From Neurospora intermedia (taxonomy: Eukaryota; Ascomycota; Sordariomycetes; Sordariales; Sordariaceae): a DNA stretch of 64,000 nt. Below the pieces are notes generated by a model. The model was not told where the DNA came from. It saw only the letters and a list, made by a program, of their open reading frames with translations, and ran no database searches. Below are positions 35,645 through 46,063 of this stretch, in pieces. Both the position numbers and the translations under genes were made by a program. The stretch spans positions 1,612,001 through 1,676,000 of the forward strand of contig BTPP01000002.1 in NCBI GenBank assembly GCA_037102815.1, given 5' to 3'. Position 1 is the stretch's first letter, and every line of letters begins with the position of its first letter.

Positions 35645-37069
35645 ATGTCTCTCTCCAACAAGCTCTCCATCGAGGACGTCGACCTCAAGGGCAAGCGCGT
35701 CCTCATTCGTGTAAGTTTCTTCTTTCAGCGCTAGCTAGCTCCTTGTGTTACTGTGTGATTCATATCAGGTGGATGGATGACCAGACAAAAGTTCTAACAT
35801 GCCACCCTTCTCTAGGTCGACTTCAACGTCCCCCTTGACGCCGAGAAGAAGGTCACCAACCCCCAGCGTATCGCCGGTGCCATCCCCACCATCAAGTATG
35901 CGCTCGACCATGGCGCCAAGGCCGTTGTCCTCATGTCTCACCTTGGCCGTCCCGACGGCAAGCCCAACCCCAAGTACTCCCTGAAGCCCGTTGTTCCTGA
36001 GCTCGAGAAGCTCCTCGGCAAGAAGGTCACCTTCGCCCCCGACTGTGTTGGTCCCGAGGTTGAGGAGATTGTCAACAAGGCCGACAACGGCGAAGTTATT
36101 CTCCTTGAGAACCTCCGCTTCCACATCGAGGAGGAGGGCAAGGGCACCGATGCCGAGGGCAACAAGGTCAAGGCCGACAAGGCCAAGGTTGAGGAGTTCC
36201 GCAAGAACCTCACCAAGCTCGGTGATGTTTACATCAGTGAGTTTCCCCAGTTCCCTTGGCTTCAAGATTGGGCACAGTAGCTGACACCATATTCCACAGA
36301 CGATGCTTTCGGCACTGCCCACCGCGCCCACTCCTCCATGGTTGGCATTGACCTCCCCGTCAAGGCCGCCGGTTTCCTCATGAAGAAGGAGCTCCAGTAC
36401 TTCGCCAAGGTTCTCGAGTCGCCCCAGCGCCCCTTCCTCTCCATCCTCGGCGGTGCCAAGGTTTCCGACAAGATCCAGCTGATCGACAACCTGCTCGACA
36501 AGGTCAACACCCTCATCGTCTGCGGTGGCATGGCCTTCACCTTCAAGAAGACCCTCCAGAACATGCCCATCGGCAACTCGCTCTTCGATGAGGCCGGCGC
36601 CAAGATTGTCCCGGACCTTGTCAAGAAGGCCGAGAAGAACAACGTCAAGCTCGTCCTCCCCGTCGACTTCACCATTGCCGACAAGTTCGACAAGGACGCC
36701 AACACTGGCTACGCCACGGACAAGGACGGCATTCCCGACGGCTGGATGGGTCTCGACTGCGGCGAGGAGTCGGTCAAGCTCTTCACCCAGGCCATCAACG
36801 AGTCCCAGACCATCCTCTGGAACGGCCCCGCCGGTGTCTTCGAGTTCGACAAGTTCGCCAAGGGCACCAAGGCCACCCTCGACGCTTGCGTCAAGGCTGC
36901 CGAGGAAGGCCGCACCGTCATTATTGGCGGTGGTGACACCGCTACCGTCGCTGCCAAGTACGGTGTTGAGGACAAGCTCAGCCACGTCTCCACTGGCGGT
37001 GGTGCTTCCCTTGAGCTCCTTGAGGGCAAGGCTCTCCCTGGTGTTGTTGCTCTTAGCGAGCGTCAGTAA
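35645..37069 (+). CDS. pgk1: Phosphoglycerate kinase
   Basis: Exons 35645-35710, 35816-36236 and 36300-37069 join to 418 residues, the standard eukaryotic PGK length. The enzyme interconverts 1,3-bisphosphoglycerate plus ADP and 3-phosphoglycerate plus ATP in glycolysis/gluconeogenesis, in the cytosol. Visible hallmarks: the RVDFNVP substrate loop formed across intron 1, [16 protein letters not shown], a GGAKVSDKI segment, and the nucleotide-site run [13 protein letters not shown] with [13 protein letters not shown]. Codon use is strongly biased to C-ending codons, like EF-3. The antisense strand is open for about 400 codons as a by-product. Confidence 0.98.
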
Positions 37070-37595
37070 GTTTGTCCTTGGCTTTCAAAGGAGTTGGGAG
37101 GAGATGTAATGATGTTATGAAACCTCTCTGATATTGAATGAGAGATCATGACTGATGGATCAAAAAAACATGTGATGATAAAGGGTCCTTGGAAGGATTA
37201 GCAGGGCCAGTCTATGATAGGCACTCAGTCCAAATCGATAAATAGAACAAAACAGTTAAAAGTCCGGTTGTTGTGATCCGAAGTGTGATTTGCGGATAAG
37301 CTTGATGAATCTGGTTCGTCCCAAGATATTATTCAAGTTTATGCATCAAGTTCGAAACGAAGTCTATACAGACCATTTCGACCTTGTGTTGAAACCCAAT
37401 GACTACACAAGTCGGCACGTCTCCGGGTATCGTCTCTTTATAGTCGGAGGAACTCCTTGACCTTTCACTCGCATATCGAAGCCTCACACAGCAGTGTCAC
37501 CACAAGATCCCGGACTGAAACTTTGGTCAACATTGTATTGATGCGCCTTTCCTCCCCTCTTATCACACTTCGTACAAGCTTCGAAAGTCTCCCGA
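37070..37595. other. Convergent intergenic region (PGK and Sem1 3' ends)
   Basis: 3' UTRs of two converging genes, 526 bp. No ORF of interest. Confidence 0.6.
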
Positions 37596-38576
37596 TTACC
37601 GCTTCTTGGCAGCCTCAACCTTCTTGAGCTCCTCCCTAATGGTTTGAAAAGGACAGGTCAGTAACTGATTCCAAGACGGTGTGATTCGTTGCACGCCTAA
37701 TTGACTAGCCCAGCGCAATACCGGCCAACCGGGTCTAGGATTTTCAATCCCAGCCCCCCTAGCGCAAAGCTAGCTACGTGAAGTGGAAGCTCATGGCAAA
37801 GGGGCAAGAGGAGGAGGGAGAGGGAGAGGGAGAGAGGAAAAGGGAGGGGACGCAGGTAAAGGGAGGGGACGCAGGGTAAAAAGGGCAGGAGGAAGTAAGG
37901 AAGGAAGGAACGAGTACGAAAAGGAAAAAAAGAGAAAACGTACTTTAGCTGCGCGGAAAAGTCGTCGCTCGTGTCATCGTCGTCCCAGGACTCCTCCCAT
38001 AGGTGCTTGGCCTCGTTGTTGCCCTTGGCGGCTTCTGTGTCTTCGGCTTCCCAGTCTGTTTGTTTGTTTGTTTTGTTAGTTACGTGTGATCTTGACTTTA
38101 AGCTGGCTTGTTGTTTCTGGTGAGAGCTTTGGAAGTTTGCGATTGATGACATAGGTAGAAAGGAGGATGAGGAGGAGGAGGAGGGGAAGGAGGAGAGGGG
38201 AAAGGGTAGTGTAAGTAAGTGGTGAAGATGGTGCAGTACAACAGCTGAGGAAGCTAGCCTCCGCAGTTGCGCAAGTTGAAGGAGGTTTGGTATGTAGTGT
38301 CGGTGCCAATGATGAAGGGTACAGGCAGGGAGATTGTCGAATGATATGATACATGGAAGCAGGTCGTAATGCGGTGGTGTTCGGGATGCGATGCGGCGTC
38401 CAGCAAAAGGTTGCTTCTTAGACATGGTAGGCAGGCAGGCAGGCAGACTAACCATCGACGGGGAAGTCCTCAAACTCGTCGTCCTCCTCCAACACGGCCG
38501 TCTTCTTCTCGGTAACGGGCTGCTCGGGCTTGGGCTCGGTCGACTTGGCGTCGTTCTTGGGTTGTGTTGAGGCCAT
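37596..38576 (-). CDS. sem1: 26S proteasome complex subunit Sem1/Dss1
   Basis: Exons 38576-38453, 38055-37944 and 37635-37596 join in phase to a 91-residue, strongly acidic, disordered protein. It has the two conserved Sem1/Dss1 blocks: EDDEFEDFPVDDWE (joined across intron 1) and HLWEESWDDDDTSDDFSAQLKEEL, followed by a short basic helix. Dss1 stabilises the Rpn3-Rpn7 part of the proteasome lid and also serves TREX-2 and BRCA2-type complexes. Introns (397 and 308 bp) make up most of the gene. Intron 1 is bordered by tetranucleotide repeats, and intron 2 holds a G-rich duplicated segment. Confidence 0.95.
37839..37875. repeat. Tandem 18-19-bp G-rich repeat in Sem1 intron 2
   Basis: Two copies of AAAGGGAGGGGACGCAGG lie one base apart, preceded by several GGGAGA units. 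On the transcribed RNA this is a pyrimidine-rich stretch. Confidence 0.8.
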
Positions 38577-41125
38577 TGTGAATGTTGTGATTTGTGTGTG
38601 TAGGTATATAGAGGGATGGGACCAGCTGGACTGAACAAGCTGATGACGCTAGACGGATGGATTGTATCGACGAATTGTTCGAAAGGCGGGCAAACTCGTC
38701 GGGCGTACTTTTAGTCGCGTCGTGGTGATGATGATTGCGCTTTTGTTGTTTGGTATTATGCGCACGGAAGAAAATCGAAATCGTCGTTGGTTTGGCGGAA
38801 AGATGTTGGGTGCTGCGGTGGTTGTTAGTAGCTCTAGGTAGCTTTTGGTCCGTCAGTCGTGACAGCTCGTGATCTTGTCGTTTGTTCCGTCAACTGCAGC
38901 TGCCGAGTGACGGGCCCCCAACCCAAGGCGGCAGCGAGACGACGTGCCAATTCGGCTTCCTCCGCCCACTGCACTTGGCCTGGCCGAGCCAGGGGCGGCA
39001 AGAAAGATCACGGGCCATGTTGCAGGTCTTGGCAGAAAGCTCTTGAACCCACTTTGGCATGTGCATACCCCGCCGAGCTGTGATTGTGCTCTTGGTGTGT
39101 TTTTCTGTTTGGCATCGTCATTGATGTCTTGTCTGTACATATTGGAAGATCAACGCTGCACTGTTCAGGCATTGCATTCGTCCGAACCATCACTGACAAT
39201 TGCAGATGACTTCCCATCTCTTGCATTCTACATACTGCCTGCAGTCAACATCTCTAGTTCAACACGCAGAGCGCGAATCAGCCCACCAGGAAATCTTGGG
39301 TACAGAGACAAGCAACTAACAAGAAGAACTCCCTGCTGGTTCAGTTGCAAACACCAGTTGTTCTGGTAGCTCTGTGGTGTGGCATCAAACCAATCTTTTG
39401 AAACCTTTGTTCTTTCCTCTTTTCCCCTCTTGTTGCAAACTGAACCTGATACATATCTGCCCAACTGAGCCATTGCGGTAACCGGGCAGTTCGGGGCTCC
39501 AATGTTACCTCTAGCAAGTGGTTACACGACATGGGATGCCGATATCTGCAGTGCTTATATCGAATCTGACCTAAAAGTCCCATTGAAACTCGATTGGCCT
39601 TTGCCCTGGCTATTCGCGAGTTGGGTGAAATGGATGATACCCCGGAGACTATACGGCGATCTGATGGGAATCGGCCATTCCGTCATGGCTGGAACCCGGC
39701 TCTCAGAACCCAGACCATATTCTTGGATGATGCAAGACCGAGAGGGCTACGATTCGAGATGTAGATTGTACCGTACGGTGTGCAGAAGCGCGCGGCGTAG
39801 ACGTGCCGGCTGCATTGGATATTATCTCCAGTATGGCATACCTTGAATTGGATACTGACACAACACAGTATCAAATGAAGGACCTATGACAGTTTATGCC
39901 ACAGTTTGTCCCAAGTTCCAGGGCAGCAACCTTGGAATGGAACAAGGTGTGAAAACCGCGGACGGCATCGGGGACCCTTTTTCGATTGTCTCTCTTGGAA
40001 AAGGCACTGTCTCCTGGACACCTCGTCGCCTCTTTCCCCTTGTTCCTCTTTTTCCTTTTTCTCTTTTTTCTTTTCTCTGGGGCAATGCTACTAGCTCCCT
40101 CACGTACTTGGGCGAATACTTAAAGACCAGCCCCGCTGCTGACCACGAAGCCCAGTTCAAGAACGAAAACCTGACAACAAACCTACGGTACATACGAACC
40201 TAATCCGATCGTACTCGCATTTCTCCTCCTTCTCATCGGAAAAACTCCACCCGTTCGTCGAGTCAAGAGAATCAACGACAGGGACTTGCTTGATATCGGC
40301 AGGCATACCGTATCTCGAGACATCGACGACCTCCCTCCATTGGAGTCCTTCCCCGGTGATCAAGTCGATAAAACCCCACTTTCCGATCTGGTTCCCTCGC
40401 GTCTGCACGCTCACGGTACGCCCGCTGCGCTGAACGAACAAATTGCACACGGGCACCATACCATACCTCGCTGGGGCAAAACATTGCCGGAAACCTCGAG
40501 TCCAGTCCCGGCCGGCGCTGAATGCCTGGACAAGCTGGATTGCGCTGAAAAAGGATCTCCACCACGAACCGACCGGGCACTCAGTCCGCCCACTCGGCTT
40601 GGGCCGCAGCGCCGCTCCTAGTCAGCGCCCCCGTCAGTGCCAGTCCCAAACAAGCGTTACGCCCCGAACCCCAGGTTTCCTTGTTGGTAGTTTTCGCCAG
40701 GTCTGCAGTGCCGTCTTAGATCCGGTTTCACCGGCCTTGCCGCTCGGCACCCCTGTATATATCCAGGTCTTGCCTCCGGTTTCTTTTTTTTGAATTTTTT
40801 TCAATATATTTTTTTCTTCGATCCTGACAGAGCGGGGTCTGGATTCGCTGTCTTACTTTTTTTTTTTTTACCTCTGCCTGTGAAAAGGCAGGTCCTCTTG
40901 TCGCTACTTTTCACATCAAAAAGTCGTGACGCCGGTGGCACTATATAAGTGATCCCGGACCTCGGATCTTTGCTTGGCGACTCGGGCATCCGGCGCCCAT
41001 CCCCCCCCCGCGCCAACCCGCTTTCCGTCCTCGGCGGCGTGCAACACCAATTCAAACGGCTACCGTTACAGTACACGACCCGGCCGCAAAACGCAGGGTC
41101 ACACAACCATCTAGAACTTGCCAAA
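38577..41125. other. Divergent intergenic region, 2.5 kb
   Basis: Promoters of Sem1 and the Iml2-family gene. Short frames at 39.0-40.6 kb show no domain or conserved motif. Homopolymer T runs cover about 40780-40870. Confidence 0.5.
40942..40949 (+). promoter_or_regulatory. TATA-like box upstream of the Iml2-family gene
   Basis: TATATAAG, 184 bp before the ATG at 41126 and downstream of long T-tracts. Plausible core promoter. Confidence 0.4.
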
Positions 41126-43643
41126 ATGTCTGCTGCATTGCGCTTTTGGTTGCGCGGACAGTCCGCCGCCTCGAACCAGTCGTCCAAAGCGCCGAGTGCT
41201 GCGCCGAGCCCGGCCGCCAGCTCTACTTCCTTGCGCGACCAGTTCAACAAACATGGACGTTCCAGTACCGCCTCAGTTAGCGCTGCCCAGCAGGAGGCGA
41301 GCAACATTGAAGATGCCATGGCAGCAGTAGCATTGATTATGAACGACGATATCGACGGAGCCGAAGCAATGCTGCGTGCGCGCGAGGATGCCTCGACATT
41401 CCACCAGCTTGGTGTGGGTGTCTCGACATTTTTGAGGAGTATCTTGGGTTTCGAAAAGGACATCATGAACGAGGCGACAACCAGGTTGGGGGAGACGGAA
41501 ACACGGGCATGGAATGATATGAAGAAGGCCCAGAAAGAGGCCGAAAAGCATGGAGTGTACGGTGGTTCGGTATACCCCCAGGGGCATCCGTCAGGAGGAA
41601 GCCACATCTACCCTCCGGGTTCTGAGTTTGCGCTCGTGAACGCAGAGGCACAACTCATGGGCGCCGTGGTGGCTGTGATGCACGAAAGTCTGACGGAAGG
41701 AATCAAGGGATTTTACAAGCTGAGAAAGGCGTACGCGACCTTGGACGGTATCATGGCCTCCGAGTTGCTGTATCTGCAGACATTGGAAAAAAAGGGTATT
41801 ATCACGAACGCAAGCTCCACCAAGACGAGTCTTGACAAGATGCCTGGTGCATTTAGCGATTCGGAATTTGCTACCCTCGAAAACACCAAAGGCGCAAACA
41901 CTCCTTCGCAAAACGGTGCCGTCGCAGACTCTGTCAGTGTCGCCAAAGACCCCTCCGGCCCTCAGACACCAGCGTCCGCATCGGCTTCTAACGAAGCGAA
42001 GACGGCCGCAGATGTAGAGATACTGGACGAGAAGTTAGGCCATCTCCAACTTGACGCCGATGCGGCGAGCGAGCAGAGTGTGCTTCCAGATGCCTCCCCA
42101 GAAGATACGACACCATCGACACCCCAGTTCTCTCACCTCGACCAGCTGAACAAGTTCGGCGCCGATAGGTCACTTTTCAAGTCACCGGTTGACATCTTCG
42201 TCCACAGCGGCGCAAGCATGTGCTTTGGTATTCTCCTGCTCATCATCTCCATGGTTCCCCCAGCATTCTCCCGCCTTCTCTCCGTCATTGGTTTCAAGGG
42301 CGATCGCGACAGGGGAGTCCAGATGCTCTGGCAGTCAACCAAGTACGACAACGTCAACGGCGCCATGGCCGGCCTCGTCCTCCTCCAGTACTATAACCTT
42401 TTCTTCGGAATTGCCGACATCCTCCCCAGCGAGCTCGACATCCAGCAACTCTCCAAGTCCGCCGACGGGGGCGCCAAGTTCGAAGCCGTAGGCTACCCAC
42501 GCAACGAGTGCACCGCTCTGCTCGCCCAAATGCGCCAGCGGTATCCGGATTCGCGCCTCTGGCGGCTCGAAGAAGCTCGCGTCTTGGCCAACGCTCGCCG
42601 CATCGAGGAGGCCCTGGCCATGCTGGCTGACAATAACGACAGCAAGATGCGCCAGATTGCCGCGCTGAACAGTTTCGAGCTGAGCATGAACTCTATTTAT
42701 GCCCTTGACTTCCAGGCCGCGCCCGTCCACTTTTTGCGCTGCGTCGAGCTCAACAGCTGGAGCCACGCGCTGTACTACTACCTTGCCGCCTGCGCCGAGC
42801 TGGAGCTGTATCGCGATCTGTTTCACAGCGGCGAAGCTACCAGCCCTGCGGCGCTCAAGCACAAGAAGCTCGCGGAGGAGTACTTCCGCAAGGCCCCCAC
42901 CGTGGCCGGCAAGAAGCGCTTCATGGCCAAGGCGATGCCCTTTGAGGTGTTTGTGCTGCGGAAGCTGCAGAAGTGGGAGGAGCGCGTCAAGGCGTACGGG
43001 TTGGATCTCGCCGATGTGATCTGCGTCAGTCCCGCCATGGAGATGATTTACTTGTGGAACGGCAGCAAGCGTATGCCGCCTCACTTGCTGGAGAAGGCGC
43101 GGACGTACCTACCTTGGGAGCGGTGCACGGCGCCGGCGGACAAGGATGTCATTGCGAAGATCAAGAAGCTGGAGCAGGATGAGGTGGCTATTGGATTGTT
43201 GGCTGAGTCGTCGTTTTTGAGACAGCTGGGTAAGAGCGTGGAAGCGAGGAAGTTGGTGGAGCCTCTTTTGGGTGTTGACAAGTATGTTCTTATCTCTTTT
43301 TTTCCCGCCTCTCACTCGACCTGATACCGAACATTCGTGCTAACCTGTTGACTTTTTTTTCAGATCCGTCTTCAAGGGCCCTACCAGAGACGATTACTGT
43401 GGCGCCGCAGCCCATTACGAAGTCGCGGCCGTTGCCTGGATGGAAGCCTGCAGCCCCGAGGCCTGGCCGTCAGCCCCCGAAGAAGTTGAAGCCTTCCGCA
43501 AGCAAAAGACGGACGAGTGCCAGGTGCATCTGGACAAGGTGTCCAAATGGGATGGGTTCGTTTTGGATGCTCGGTTCGGCATGAGAGTCCAGGCTGGCAT
43601 CGACAGCGTGAAGTGGCTGAAGAGCAAGAAGGGCTGGATGTGA
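41126..43643 (+). CDS. iml2: Iml2-family protein (DUF3808; inclusion body clearance, mitochondrial outer membrane type)
   Basis: Exons 41126-43281 and 43364-43643 join in phase to 811 residues. The reading frame is open further upstream, but the first good ATG is [11 protein letters not shown] at 41126, 184 bp after a TATA-like box. Family features: an N-terminal segment with [16 protein letters not shown] and a [16 protein letters not shown] helix, a disordered middle (about residues 220-340), and TPR-like repeats in the C-terminal half (from about residue 390, for example [17 protein letters not shown]). Yeast Iml2 takes part in lipid-droplet-associated clearance of protein inclusions; that role is transferred by homology only. 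The single intron is near the 3' end. Confidence 0.9.
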
Positions 43644-44659
43644 TTCAGTACCCAAGGTACCTACCTACCTTGATCTCATAAGATGTGTGAACAGATGTTG
43701 CAAGCCAGGTTATGACACTAGGTGTTTACTACGGGTTGGCATAGACAGGGGCGGCGTGTAAAGGGTTCAAGCAGGCTGGGCGGTTATTGTGTTTTTTCTT
43801 CAGTTTTTATGAGTTATACAGGGAACTTGGTTCCTTGGATGCTAGACCGCGATGTGCATTGCACAGCGAGTTTTGGTGTTTTGTGTGTGTGCACGAATTT
43901 CCATTGGTTCATGTTTTCTGTTTTCGGTCTCGGATGGTTTGGGTACGGTATCAAGGTTTATACATAGAGGTATTATATATGATTATACGGAAGCGATATA
44001 TGGATGAAACAATGGTCAACTGAGTCCACAACCGACTCAGCGGCGTTGATGAACTGACCTCGAAGACTTCGGAAATTATCGAGACACTTCGCACCAGGCG
44101 AAAATGGCATCACCGGCCGGCAAGTGGTCCTGCCAGTAATGACCGCTATACCTTAGTGTACACGACATAGTTGCCGGCGGCAGCAGGACGGGCGGCTAGG
44201 ACGGCAACAGCCCCGGCTCGACGTCATAGGGGACGATAATTCATCGATGGAATGAGAGTTGTCAGAGTTTGTTCACTCGTGTCGCACGGGCAACCAACGT
44301 CGTATACACGAATCTCAGTGTTAAAAAAGGTCCCCAAGCTGGGAGAGCGAATCCCTTCATATTTTCAGCTGACAATATTCTCATAAGAATCAGCGTAAAT
44401 CTGACTTGTAACATGGGCGGCTCCAGTCTCCATGCGACACGTTGAATGGTCAGGCCAGTTACAGCGCATACTCGTATTTTGACCCAAAAGGTCAACAGCC
44501 CCTCTTCTCAGCCCACACATTTCAGTTTGGACTGTTGGAATTTGCAAAGTTGAGGGCCCCTCTTGGATTTAAACCCAAAACATCACCGAATGTGAACAAG
44601 CCAGCCTCATCTGGTATCACACTACTACTACCTCCAGGCCCTGGAGACCAAATGTCAAG
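43644..44659. other. Intergenic region between Iml2 and the hydroxylase-like gene
   Basis: 3' flank of Iml2 (with a TACCTACCTACC motif at 43658-43669) and the leader of the next gene, including an overlapping upstream ORF. No supported gene. Confidence 0.5.
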
Positions 44660-44675
44660 ATGGCCTCCCTTTTAA
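44652..44675 (+). promoter_or_regulatory. Overlapping upstream ORF (7 codons)
   Basis: An ATG 8 nt before the predicted main start opens MSRWPPF-stop, overlapping the main ATG in another frame. Its initiation context is weak (C at -3), while the main ATG at 44660 has A at -3 and G at +4, so leaky scanning is plausible. Could reduce translation of the downstream protein. Confidence 0.5.
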
Positions 44676-46063
44676 ACCTCCCCTTCGTCTCCTACTTGCT
44701 CCCCTCGTCGATGACGGCCTGGTCCACCTCGCTCAACCTTTTGTTTTTCTACATGACCTGGACAACCTTGGTCCTCAGCCAGTCGCCCTTCAAGCTCGAG
44801 ATCCTTGGGACCTTGGGCATCCGCCTCGTCTTCTGGCTGCTGCCTTCTCTGGTCTTTCTCCTCTTCGACACAGTCTGCCCGGGCATTTCGGTCTCGCTCA
44901 AGTACAAGGGCGCCGTCGATTTGCAAGATCGCAATGTCCGCACGCACGCCCGCCTTCTCGGTCTAGGGTTACTCAACCTCCTGACTTCGACCGCCGTCCA
45001 GGCTCTTATCTCCTTGGGCGTCAGCACCCTTTTTGGAGTGCCGGCAGTTTTTCGGACAACGACTACCCTGCCGTTGCCATGGCAGATGGCCAAGCACATC
45101 GCCATTTTGTATCTGGGAAGGGAACTCTTAACCTACTACATCCACCGCTTCGTCCTACACGCTCACCATGATGGCTCAAAACGCAACTCCGGCTCCAGCT
45201 CATCCAGCCTACCCAGCCGACTCACAAACTTGCACATCCGCTACGCCCACGCCGGTAACCCCCCCTCCTCTACGAACACCTCTTCCTGGCGCAGCAGCAC
45301 ACCTTCTACTTCTCTCCACCCAACGCAACCAACTCCCCTCACCCTCTTCACCGACCACCCCCTCCCTTCCCTCCTCCACCGTTTCCTCCCTCTCTACCTA
45401 CCTCCCCTTTTCTTGTCTCTCTCCTTCCACCTCTCCCCTTTACTCGTCCCTTACCTCCCTATTCCGGCGATCCCCAGCTCCACGCACCACTTGCATCTCT
45501 TGACGATGCACTTGTTTACGGTGCTGGTGACGCTGGAAGAAACGTTGTCGCTGGCGGGGTACACGACGCTGTTGACGCTGGTGCCGATTCCGGGGGTGTT
45601 GGTGGGGGGCATCGCGAAGAGGCAGGGAAGGCATTTTGGGACGCTTGAGGGTATGGGTGTTCAAGGGGGGGTAAAAGGAGGGGGGAGAAAAAGTGGGAAT
45701 TTTGGGGCTTGGGGGTTGGTGGATTGGCTACTGGGCACGAGGTTGTTGAGGGATGAGAGTAGGGAGGATGGAGCGGTGGTTGTTGAGGGGGCGAACAGTG
45801 GCGGTGGTGGTGGTGCTAGGAAGGGTAGAAGTAAGGCTGGTGGTGAAGGTGGGAGTGGGAGGCAGACGAGGATGAGTGCGAGGAGACAGAGAGAGGATTT
45901 GAGCAAGTCGTTGGAGGAGGAGATTAAGCAGGTGGCGGAGGGATTGAGGGAGGTTGGTGAGGGGTTTGTGGATGGGATCAAGGAGTTTGGGGAGGGGATG
46001 GGGGTGAGGAGAAGTGGGAGGATTAGGGAGAGGAGTAGTAGGGCGGGGTCGGTGATGAGGTGA
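44660..46063 (+). CDS. Fatty-acid-hydroxylase/sterol-desaturase-like membrane protein
   Basis: An intronless 467-codon frame. Residues 1-150 contain several hydrophobic segments, then LYLGRELLTYYIHRFVLHAHHDG resembles the first histidine box region of the FA-hydroxylase superfamily. A DHPLPSLLHRFLPLYLP segment and VTLEETLSLAGY resemble the later boxes, although the canonical His clusters are incomplete. Between them lies a Ser/Thr/Pro-rich stretch (about residues 205-235) that could hide a small unspliced intron or be a real insertion. From about residue 330 the tail is Gly/Arg/Lys-rich and hydrophilic. A diiron oxygenase function is doubtful. Confidence 0.75.
   Translation: MASLLNLPFVSYLLPSSMTAWSTSLNLLFFYMTWTTLVLSQSPFKLEILGTLGIRLVFWLLPSLVFLLFDTVCPGISVSLKYKGAVDLQDRNVRTHARLLGLGLLNLLTSTAVQALISLGVSTLFGVPAVFRTTTTLPLPWQMAKHIAILYLGRELLTYYIHRFVLHAHHDGSKRNSGSSSSSLPSRLTNLHIRYAHAGNPPSSTNTSSWRSSTPSTSLHPTQPTPLTLFTDHPLPSLLHRFLPLYLPPLFLSLSFHLSPLLVPYLPIPAIPSSTHHLHLLTMHLFTVLVTLEETLSLAGYTTLLTLVPIPGVLVGGIAKRQGRHFGTLEGMGVQGGVKGGGRKSGNFGAWGLVDWLLGTRLLRDESREDGAVVVEGANSGGGGGARKGRSKAGGEGGSGRQTRMSARRQREDLSKSLEEEIKQVAEGLREVGEGFVDGIKEFGEGMGVRRSGRIRERSSRAGSVMR

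Noticed and set aside
35765-36985. A 406-codon open frame on the minus strand
   Set aside because: Antisense shadow of phosphoglycerate kinase with the same Leu/Val/Gly/Glu-rich composition.
37697-38638. A 313-codon minus-strand frame over the Sem1 locus
   Set aside because: It reads through both Sem1 introns in a mixed frame and contains the Sem1 central exon only by intron retention. The three-exon model closes in phase and gives the known protein.
42335-43084. A 249-codon minus-strand frame
   Set aside because: Antisense to the conserved TPR-like part of the Iml2-family gene.
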